Positions 1 through 5,002 of a DNA stretch of 12,534 nt are shown piece by piece. The stretch is from Myxococcota bacterium. GTDB taxonomy: Bacteria; Myxococcota_A; Polyangia; HGW-17. Location: assembly GCA_018821745.1 (NCBI GenBank), contig JAHJLU010000780.1, positions 1 through 12,534 of the forward strand. The letters run 5' to 3'. The notes beneath the pieces are model-generated. The model worked only from the letters and a program-made list of their open reading frames with translations, searched no databases and was not told where the DNA came from. The position numbers and the translations under genes were made by a program. Every line of letters starts with the position of its first letter. Within the stretch, counting starts at the first letter, position 1.

Positions 1-237
1 GCGGGGACCGCAGGACGCGCAGGGGCCGCGGGGACCGCAGGACGCGCAGGGGCCGCGGGAGCTGCAGGACGCGCAGGGGAGACAGGGGCCATGGCGGGAG
101 CCGCAGGGCGCATGGGCACTGAGGGAGCGACAGGGGCCATGGCAGGGGCCGCAGGGCGCATGGGCGCAACAGGAGCAACAGGAGCCATGGCAGGGGCTGC
201 AGGGCGCATGGGCGCGGCAGGGGCAACAGGGGCTGCC
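1..237. repeat. Tandem 27-bp and 48-bp coding repeats
   Basis: Two families of direct repeats lie inside the receiver-protein gene. A 27-bp unit is repeated exactly at 1-27 and 28-54, with a degenerate copy at 55-81; it encodes a 9-residue unit ARPAVPAAP. A 48-bp unit begins at 82, 130 and 178 and encodes a 16-residue unit (APMRPAAPAMAPVAPV and variants). Both periods are multiples of three, so copy-number change would keep the frame. The near-identity of the 27-bp copies suggests recent expansion. The array continues past position 1. Confidence 0.9.
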
Positions 238-713
238 GGTTTCACTCCCATGGCATCAAAACTGAGATCAAATTCTTCCTCATCATCGGCAAATTCCGCA
301 TCGATGACAATAATTTGTGCCTGTGGTTCCGGTGCAGGGGCCTTATCGGCACTCTCGATAGCACCATAGACCATATCCATTAATTTGTCCGTCAGGAATG
401 GTTTTGGAATACCGCCTTCTGCACCTACTCCGCGAATTTCATCGAAACTTTTATGATGACTGTGCAGAATTATCACGGGAATCTTTGAAAGGGAGGATTC
501 CTGCTTCATGGCAGCAAGAAGATCGTATCCATCGAGCCCGGGCAGTTTGTGATCTGCCAGAACAGCCAGCGGGCTTTTTTCTTTGGCCATGAGGAGAGCA
601 GATTGACCATCGTCGGCAAAAATAAGCTCAATTTCCTTGTCGTTTGAAAAGGTTAGCTCAACAGCCCTGCGGATCGTTTTGCTGTCATCAGCTACTAGTA
701 ATTTTTTGCTCAT
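1..713 (-). CDS. Atypical response-regulator receiver protein with Ala/Pro-rich repeat tail (partial, C-terminus outside window)
   Basis: The minus-strand frame opens with ATG at 713 (start MSKKLLVADDSKTIRR) and stays open to the window edge, giving 237 codons. An AGGA ribosome site lies about 9 nt upstream (722-727). Residues 1-120 are a CheY-like receiver: acidic pair D9/D10, phospho-acceptor D54 before PGLDG, and K104 in the KPF motif. The usual switch Thr/Ser is His84 (IILHS) and the usual aromatic switch is Gly101, so the output switch looks non-canonical. Residues 121-155 are an acidic linker. From about 158 on, the protein is a Pro/Ala/Met/Arg tandem repeat. Receiver plus Ala/Pro linker is the layout known from Myxococcus FrzS and AglZ, which continue into long coiled coils; that such a part lies beyond the edge here is inference. 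No partner kinase is visible. Confidence 0.85.
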   Translation of the reverse strand, partial: MSKKLLVADDSKTIRRAVELTFSNDKEIELIFADDGQSALLMAKEKSPLAVLADHKLPGLDGYDLLAAMKQESSLSKIPVIILHSHHKSFDEIRGVGAEGGIPKPFLTDKLMDMVYGAIESADKAPAPEPQAQIIVIDAEFADDEEEFDLSFDAMGVKPAAPVAPAAPMRPAAPAMAPVAPVAPMRPAAPAMAPVAPSVPMRPAAPAMAPVSPARPAAPAAPARPAVPAAPARPAVP

Positions 714-738
714 GTAAAAGTCCTCGCTTTATCAGGCA

Positions 739-768
739 ATTATTACCAAATTTAATGAACTGCTGCAA
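739..768 (-). promoter_or_regulatory. Candidate promoter of the receiver-protein gene
   Basis: On the minus strand, TTGCAG (763-768) and AATAAT (739-744, five of six matches to the -10 consensus) are 18 bp apart. The predicted start of transcription is about 20 nt upstream of the ATG at 713. The -35 box is poor, so this is a weak call. The 190-bp space between this gene and the HAD gene otherwise shows only a direct repeat TAAAACAGG (811-819 and 868-876). Confidence 0.25.
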
Positions 769-867
769 GAAATTAGCCCCTTCAAAATGGTCAAGTTTCG
801 CTGAAAACCGTAAAACAGGTCCCCCATGTTCATTCCCTGCATATCACTAACGGTCGATACCCTATCA

Positions 868-894
868 TAAAACAGGAAAAGAGATCCCCTGATC
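868..894 (-). terminator. Weak candidate terminator after the HAD gene
   Basis: Downstream of the HAD stop on the minus strand, GATC-AGGG-GATC (883-894) can form a short hairpin followed by a T-rich run (868-882 read in reverse). A 4-bp stem is short for an intrinsic terminator, so read-through into the receiver-protein gene is possible. Confidence 0.25.
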
Positions 895-903
895 GACGGA
901 TCG

Positions 904-1707
904 TCACGCGGTGGATGTCTGGAGCATTTTCTCCAGGAGGATACCAATATGGTCAAAAATATGGGTGGGCTTCAGGTGGAACTGCTGCGCCTTCTCCAGA
1001 GAGGTCTCCCCCGAAAGAAGTAAAATGGAGATCAATCCGTTGACCACACCCATGGTGATATCCGTGTCCAACTGATCTCCCACCATGGCGACCCCCTCGA
1101 GACTTGCGAGCCCCATGCGTTCCATGGCCGCATCGATCATGACGATGGAGGGTTTTCCCAGAATCTCGGGTTCACGCCCGGTCATGATCTTCAGGCCTGC
1201 GATGAACACACCCACATCGGGGGTAAGACCCCGCTCCGTGATACAGGTGATATCCGGCTGGGTTGCAAAATAGGGTACCCCGCGATAGAGATGACGAGCC
1301 GCAATCTCAAGCTTTCTGTAGGTAATCCCAGTGTCAAAACCGAGCACCACGCACTGGGGATCGTCTTCATCGAGGGTAAACCCGGCCCGCAGAAAATCAT
1401 CTTCGAGGGAGGGGGTCCCCACGAGGTAAACACGAGGATTACCAAGGGCTTTCTTTAAATATCGGATGGCGGAGTCACCACTGGTCAGCACCTGATCGAT
1501 GGTGAGATCTATACCGCGATTTACCAATTTTTCATAATATTCCCGAGCACTCTGGGAGGAGTTGTTCGTGAGGAAAATATGGGGAATGGAGCGCTCTCTC
1601 AGGGCAGCCAGAAACCGCGGAGTTGCCTCCATGAGTCGGGGGCCCACATAGAGAGTTCCGTCGAGATCAAGAAGGAAAGCTCGGGGAGGAGTGAATTTTC
1701 TGCTCAT
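904..1707 (-). CDS. HAD-IIA (NagD-like) sugar-phosphate phosphatase
   Basis: This 267-residue protein has all four HAD motifs in order. Motif I is DLDGTLY with nucleophile D14 and acid D16, motif II is LTNNSS, motif III is the lysine of GKPS, and motif IV is VGDQLDTDI. The TNNSS motif and the large cap between motifs II and III are typical of class IIA enzymes (NagD, AraL, p-nitrophenylphosphatase-like), which remove phosphate from small sugar or nucleotide phosphates in the cytoplasm; the substrate cannot be told from sequence. Length is normal for the family. The ATG at 1707 is the only plausible start: no alternative lies before motif I, and upstream sequence is the tRNA-Leu gene, whose 3' end is 2 nt away. 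No Shine-Dalgarno site is present. It is probably co-transcribed with the two tRNAs. Confidence 0.92.
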   Translation of the reverse strand: MSRKFTPPRAFLLDLDGTLYVGPRLMEATPRFLAALRERSIPHIFLTNNSSQSAREYYEKLVNRGIDLTIDQVLTSGDSAIRYLKKALGNPRVYLVGTPSLEDDFLRAGFTLDEDDPQCVVLGFDTGITYRKLEIAARHLYRGVPYFATQPDITCITERGLTPDVGVFIAGLKIMTGREPEILGKPSIVMIDAAMERMGLASLEGVAMVGDQLDTDITMGVVNGLISILLLSGETSLEKAQQFHLKPTHIFDHIGILLEKMLQTSTA

Positions 1708-1709
1708 TG

Positions 1710-1793
1710 TGCCCGGAACCGGAGTCGAACCGGTACAGGATCGCTCCCGGCGGATTTTAAGTCCGCTGCGTCTACCTATTCCGCCATCCGGGC
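1710..1793 (-). tRNA. tRNA-Leu (anticodon UAA)
   Basis: The minus strand folds into a class II cloverleaf of 84 nt. The acceptor stem is GCCCGGA/TCCGGGC, the D-arm is TGGCGGAATAGGTAGACGC, and the anticodon stem GCGGA/TCCGC carries loop CTTAAAA (anticodon TAA at 1759-1757). A 15-nt variable arm contains a GGGA/TCCT stem, and the T-arm is ACCGG-TTCGACT-CCGGT. The discriminator is A, as expected for leucine. CCA is not encoded. The gene starts 4 nt after the neighbouring tRNA and ends 2 nt before the HAD start codon. Confidence 0.96.
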
Positions 1794-1797
1794 GGGG

Positions 1798-1871
1798 TGG
1801 CTCTGATGGGAGTCGAACCCATAACCTCTCGATTTTGAGTCGAGCGCCTCTGCCAATTGGGCCACAGAGCC
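1798..1871 (-). tRNA. tRNA with CAA anticodon (leucine by anticodon) but short variable region
   Basis: The minus strand folds into a complete 74-nt cloverleaf. The acceptor stem GGCTCTG/CAGAGCC and T-arm ATGGG-TTCGACT-CCCAT are fully paired. The anticodon stem CTCGA/TCGAG encloses CTCAAAA, giving anticodon CAA (1837-1835), which reads UUG. The D-arm (TGGCCCAATTGGCAGAGGC, 3-bp stem) and discriminator A resemble tRNA-Leu. The variable region, however, is only AGGTT (5 nt), whereas bacterial tRNA-Leu normally has a long arm. CCA is not encoded (CCC follows). It may be a leucine tRNA of class I shape or a tRNA charged with another amino acid; sequence alone does not decide. Confidence 0.88.
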
Positions 1872-1886
1872 ATTACAGCGAGAATG

Positions 1887-1915
1887 GTTATGCAGGAAAG
1901 TGAAATGAAAGGCAA
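1887..1915 (-). promoter_or_regulatory. Candidate promoter of the tRNA-tRNA-HAD unit
   Basis: On the minus strand TTGCCT (1910-1915) and CATAAC (1887-1892) are separated by 17 bp, each matching the sigma-70 consensus at four of six positions. Transcription would start about 9 nt before the first tRNA base (1871), a typical distance. An inverted repeat TTGAC/GTCAA (1923-1940) lies just upstream. Confidence 0.4.
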
Positions 1916-2053
1916 GGGAAATTTGACCTGGAAAAGTCAAGCCCAGGGGGGCCTGTGAAAAAACCAGTTTTCCCTTTTTACCCGCGTAAAGGCTGCATAT
2001 TCAAGGCACCGGACTCAAGTTTTCAGTACCGGAGTTCTATCCAATTAAAGGTA

Positions 2054-2082
2054 TTCGCAAGCAGACGCAATTTTGCTAGTAT
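2054..2082 (+). promoter_or_regulatory. Candidate promoter of the adenylate cyclase gene
   Basis: TTCGCA (2054-2059) and TAGTAT (2077-2082) are 17 bp apart, and the -10 box is preceded by TGC, an extended -10 element. The leader to the ATG at 2201 would be about 110 nt. Confidence 0.35.
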
Positions 2083-2200
2083 CACTCTCAGCCTGATACC
2101 GTGCTTTCGACGCAAAGAACCCCTTCCCCGCAAATGGAAGACTCACGTCATCGCATGTCGCCTACGCCTGTCCCTGGGCCGGACAAAACGGGAGTTCCAC

Positions 2201-4282
2201 ATGAGCGCGAAAAAAAGCCGAAGACGTCCCACCCTGCGGGTCAGCATTATCTCCTCCCTGATAATCCTCATCTCCCTCTCCAATATTGGCATTATCGGCC
2301 TCATGTATTTTTACAGTCAGCGATTTTCCAAGGATCTTCTCAACGACTCCATGGATCGTGTCACCCGAAGGGTTCAGTCAGAGACCTCCCGGTACTTCAC
2401 TCCACCGGTCACCGCCATTCAATATTACCAGCGAGCCTTTGAACATAATATTCTTGATCCCGCCGACTTCAACAAACTGGAACCCCTGCTCTACGAGACC
2501 ATCAGCAGCAGCCGGAGCATCGAGATGCTCAATCTGGGACTCGCCGACGGGTCCTTCCTCATGCTCAAGCGCATGCCCTCCGGGGCTATCCACACAAAAT
2601 ACCTCAAAAAAGGGGAAAAAAACTGGCACCTCAGGGACAATGGGAAATTTGCCATCACCAAAAAGGAGCCTATCCCAAACGACTCCTATGATCCGAGGAA
2701 GCGTCCGTGGTATCAAGGGGCTGCTTCACAAAAAGGAATCCACTGGACCGATGTCTATATCTTCTACTCGGATAAACAACCCGGTATAACGGTCGGAATC
2801 CCCATCTACTCCAACGGGGCAATAGTCGGCGTAATTGCCGCGGACATCGGCCTCAAACAGCTCTCTGATTTTCTCGCCGGTCTGTTTGTGTCCAAAAACG
2901 GGAAGGTCGCCATCCTGGGAAAAGGCTCTTTTCCCGTGGCCACCCACCTGGGAATCAAGGTAAAAAAACAGCAGGATGACAACCTTTCTCTCTTCTCCCT
3001 GAGCGACTATGGGGACAGCGTCCTGCATAAACTGGCCAACATCTCCCAAAAAACAGACCAGACCTATTCCGGCTCCTTCACCTACTCAAACGATCTCTAC
3101 TCCCTGAAAATCCTCCCTCTGAATTCGCCGCCCGGGAAGGGATGGCGAGTGGCCGTGATGATCCCGGAGAAGGATTTTCTGAGTCGCTTCAAGTCCATTA
3201 CCTATAAAGCGCTGATCATGGTGGTGGTGATTTTCCTTATCGCGCTTCTGGCGGGCATCTTCGTGGCCACCCTCATGAGCAAACCACTCAATCACCTTAT
3301 TGAAGAAGTGGAAAAGCTACAAAGATTTGAATTTAAAAGTAAACCCGAGCGTGTTTTTGCCCCCTTCCACGAGATCAGCGAGGTCCTCTCTTCCTTTGAT
3401 AACATGAAGTTGGGACTCAGAGCCCTGGAAAAATATGTCCCGTCGGATCTCGTCCGTGTGCTCCTGAGACAGACCAGTGAGGTGGAGCTTGGGGGCCAAA
3501 CCAAGTACCTCTCCATCATGTTCACTGATATTGAAGGTTTCACCTCCATCTCGGAGAAGATGCAACCCATGGAGATTACCAATTATCTCGCGGATTATCT
3601 TGACATCATGAGCACAATTATCCGCAAATACCATGGCACCGTCGACAAATACATCGGGGACGCGGTTATGGCCTTCTGGGGGGCCCCCCTCGATGTGGAG
3701 AATCAGGAGCTCCAAGCCTGTGAAGCCGCACTGCTGTGCAAGCAGTCCATTGAGGAACTCGACACCATGAACCCCGACCGACCACCTTTCAGAACAAGGT
3801 TCGGCATCAGCGCCGGAGAGGTTCTCGTGGGCAACATAGGCTCCAATAACCGTTTCAATTACACCATCATCGGGGACCACGTCAACGTGACCTCGCGACT
3901 TGAGTCCATCAATAAAGTCTATGGCACCTCCATTATCATCAGCAGCTTTGTCTACACCAGGGTAAGCGCCGTAATGCTCACCCGGAAACTGGACCTGGTT
4001 GCGGTGAAGGGGAAAAGCCAGCCTATTGAAATATATGAACTCCTCGGTCGGAAAGATGAGGTGACCGATCCACTCGTCCTTGAGGCGACGGCCCTCCATG
4101 AAGAGGCTCTTGAACACTATCTTCAGCAAAATTTCTCCACCGCCCGGGACATTTTTCTCGCAGGCGCCCAGCGATATCCCTTCATGAAAACCTTCTCCCT
4201 CTTCGCGGGACGCTGTGAGAGCTTTCTTGACTCACCACCCCCCGAGAACTGGAAGGGGGAATGGATCATGAAAACAAAATAG
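2201..4282 (+). CDS. Membrane class III adenylate cyclase with periplasmic dCache-like sensor
   Basis: This 693-residue inner-membrane protein should make cyclic AMP from ATP in response to an external ligand. It has a basic N-terminus, TM1 (about 13-37), a periplasmic domain of about 300 residues with a dCache-like RPWYQGA...WTDVYIF region, TM2 (337-359), a short HAMP-like linker, and a catalytic domain from about 435. Catalytic residues are intact: metal aspartates D443 (FTDIEGF) and D487 (KYIGDAV), purine-selecting K483 and T555 (the Lys/Thr pair of class IIIb adenylate cyclases), and N562 and R566 (HVNVTSR) for the transition state. The last 60 residues hold one TPR-like helix pair. Start ATG 2201 has GGAG 6 nt upstream; the in-frame GTG at 1955 would add 82 unlikely residues. 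It stands alone, and the ligand is unknown. Confidence 0.93.
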   Translation: MSAKKSRRRPTLRVSIISSLIILISLSNIGIIGLMYFYSQRFSKDLLNDSMDRVTRRVQSETSRYFTPPVTAIQYYQRAFEHNILDPADFNKLEPLLYETISSSRSIEMLNLGLADGSFLMLKRMPSGAIHTKYLKKGEKNWHLRDNGKFAITKKEPIPNDSYDPRKRPWYQGAASQKGIHWTDVYIFYSDKQPGITVGIPIYSNGAIVGVIAADIGLKQLSDFLAGLFVSKNGKVAILGKGSFPVATHLGIKVKKQQDDNLSLFSLSDYGDSVLHKLANISQKTDQTYSGSFTYSNDLYSLKILPLNSPPGKGWRVAVMIPEKDFLSRFKSITYKALIMVVVIFLIALLAGIFVATLMSKPLNHLIEEVEKLQRFEFKSKPERVFAPFHEISEVLSSFDNMKLGLRALEKYVPSDLVRVLLRQTSEVELGGQTKYLSIMFTDIEGFTSISEKMQPMEITNYLADYLDIMSTIIRKYHGTVDKYIGDAVMAFWGAPLDVENQELQACEAALLCKQSIEELDTMNPDRPPFRTRFGISAGEVLVGNIGSNNRFNYTIIGDHVNVTSRLESINKVYGTSIIISSFVYTRVSAVMLTRKLDLVAVKGKSQPIEIYELLGRKDEVTDPLVLEATALHEEALEHYLQQNFSTARDIFLAGAQRYPFMKTFSLFAGRCESFLDSPPPENWKGEWIMKTK

Positions 4283-4334
4283 CATCCACAGGGGGTATTC
4301 CTGAACAAACCTTTAGACAACAAACATAAATTTA

Positions 4335-4350
4335 CTTCCTCCACAGGAAG
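4335..4350. other. Short hairpin between cyclase and zapA
   Basis: CTTCCT-CCAC-AGGAAG is a perfect 6-bp stem with a 4-nt loop, 50 nt after the cyclase stop. No U-tract follows on either strand, so it is not a standard intrinsic terminator; it may protect the 3' end or mark a weak stop. Confidence 0.3.
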
Positions 4351-4356
4351 GTCAGC

Positions 4357-4385
4357 TTGACATTTCTGTGAATTTTTAATAGATG
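4357..4385 (+). promoter_or_regulatory. Candidate zapA promoter
   Basis: A perfect -35 hexamer TTGACA (4357-4362) is followed after 17 bp by TAGATG (4380-4385), a weak -10. Transcription would start about 50 nt upstream of the ZapA start. Confidence 0.4.
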
Positions 4386-4440
4386 TTCAACATAACGTAT
4401 GAGCCCGTCCATCGTTTTCGGTCAGGGTCACGAGGTCAGC

Positions 4441-4728
4441 ATGTCAGGAGAAACCGTTGAAATCACCATAGGCGGACAAGCATTCACCCTTCGTGCCCAC
4501 ACCGGCATCGAATCTCTAGAAGCAATGGCAGCCTACGCAAACGCAAAACTTTCTGAAGTAACAGAGGGTTCTGAAACGCTAACCACCAGAGTGGCCCTGC
4601 TGGCCCTCCTCAATCTGACCGAGGAGCTCTTCTCTGAACGTGCAAAACACAGGGAGCTGCTCAAGAACATTGAGAGTCGTGCTGAACGGATTCAGGAATA
4701 TCTGAATTCCATGGATCAGACTCAGTAA
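4441..4728 (+). CDS. zapA: Cell division protein ZapA
   Basis: This 95-residue protein matches the ZapA family: a short N-terminal beta-rich segment (MSGETVEITIGGQAFTLRA) followed by a long helix likely to form a coiled coil (about 30-90). ZapA binds and bundles FtsZ filaments in the division ring. I prefer ATG 4441, which has GAGG 5 nt upstream and gives the usual N-terminus; the ATG at 4399 adds 14 residues and has no ribosome site. The gene is followed by the 6S-like RNA and rny, an arrangement I recognise from delta-type proteobacteria. Confidence 0.88.
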   Translation: MSGETVEITIGGQAFTLRAHTGIESLEAMAAYANAKLSEVTEGSETLTTRVALLALLNLTEELFSERAKHRELLKNIESRAERIQEYLNSMDQTQ

Positions 4729-4753
4729 TTTTTTATCACCGTCCATTCGGGCG

Positions 4754-4781
4754 TTAACCCCCTGGATTATCCAGGCATAGA
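4754..4781 (+). promoter_or_regulatory. Possible 6S RNA promoter with embedded palindrome
   Basis: TTAACC (4754-4759) and CATAGA (4776-4781) are 16 bp apart just upstream of the predicted RNA 5' end. The spacer is filled by a perfect palindrome, CCTGGA-TTA-TCCAGG (4761-4775). This could be an operator or a small hairpin ending the zapA transcript; no T-run follows. Both boxes are weak. Confidence 0.25.
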
Positions 4782-4783
4782 TT

Positions 4784-4966
4784 GTTGAATAGATTCAAAG
4801 GTAAACCTTTTATAGATAATCCCTTGGGACCAGGCAGGTTCCATGGATTGACGCGCCACCGAATCAGGTCACCTGTTTCTGTGGCGTGATCAAGGAGAGG
4901 CAATAACTGACGGTCAAGGGAAAGAACCTTTTCTAAAGTTTTACAGCCAATTGAATCTATTCACCT
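4784..4966 (+). ncRNA. ssrS: Candidate 6S RNA
   Basis: The 274-nt zapA-rny gap can form one long irregular rod of about 180 nt. A perfect 12-bp helix joins 4787-4798 (GAATAGATTCAA) with 4951-4962 (TTGAATCTATTC). Further in, GTAAAC (4801-4806) pairs with GTTTTAC (4938-4944, one bulge). An internal bubble follows (about 4808-4820 opposite 4921-4934), then CCCTTG (4821-4826) pairs with CAAGGG (4915-4920) and ACC with GGT. A second asymmetric loop, a CGCCAC/GTGGCG stem and an apical CAGG/CCTG hairpin complete it. 6S RNA binds sigma-70 RNA polymerase by mimicking an open promoter, and a rod with central bubbles of this length next to zapA is its hallmark. I have no covariance score; exact ends are estimates. 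Confidence 0.65.
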
Positions 4967-4968
4967 AA

Positions 4969-4991
4969 TTGGTGATCATTGATCACACCAA
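4969..4991 (+). promoter_or_regulatory. Hairpin abutting the rny ribosome binding site
   Basis: TTGGTGATC (4969-4977) pairs with GAT and CACCAA (4981-4983, 4986-4991) across a 3-nt loop and a 2-nt bulge. Its last base is the first base of the very strong Shine-Dalgarno sequence AGGAGGTG (4991-4998), which serves the GTG start at 5003. The 5' arm overlaps another possible pairing, CCAATT (4947-4952) with AATTGG (4967-4972), so the two hairpins are mutually exclusive. Confidence 0.4.
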
Positions 4992-5002
4992 GGAGGTGAA
5001 TT

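Larger units (their letters stand above)
1872..2200. other. Divergent intergenic region between the tRNA unit and the cyclase gene
   Basis: These 329 bp hold the candidate promoters for both directions (1887-1915 minus, 2054-2082 plus) and an inverted repeat TTGAC/GTCAA at 1923-1940. The cyclase frame is open across 1955-2200 from a GTG, but the encoded stretch is not family-like and the good ribosome site is at 2191. I see no further gene here. Confidence 0.6.

Noticed and set aside
1..237. CRISPR-like repeat array
   Set aside because: Units are contiguous without unique spacers, periods are multiples of three, and the minus-strand frame reads through as a Pro/Ala repeat continuing from a receiver domain.
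91..369. Plus-strand Gly/Ala-rich reading frame
   Set aside because: It is the antisense of the Pro/Ala repeat and linker of the receiver gene and has no ribosome site.
811..876. Direct repeat TAAAACAGG (811-819 and 868-876) as an operator pair
   Set aside because: Only nine bases with AT-rich flanks; could be chance and does not line up with the candidate promoter.
1798..1871. Allo-tRNA or selenocysteine-type tRNA reading
   Set aside because: Those have long variable arms or extended acceptor stems; this one has a 7-bp acceptor stem, 5-bp T-stem and 5-nt variable region.
1955..2200. N-terminal extension of the cyclase from GTG 1955
   Set aside because: The open frame adds 82 residues with no family resemblance before the signal-anchor; ATG 2201 has a proper ribosome site.
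3317..4129. Long minus-strand frame (270 codons)
   Set aside because: It lies wholly inside the cyclase gene and encodes no recognisable protein; the plus strand has full catalytic motifs.
4821..4920. SRP (4.5S) RNA in the zapA-rny gap
   Set aside because: The inner 100 nt folds as a rod but lacks the GGAAG...AGCAGCC apical signature of SRP RNA.
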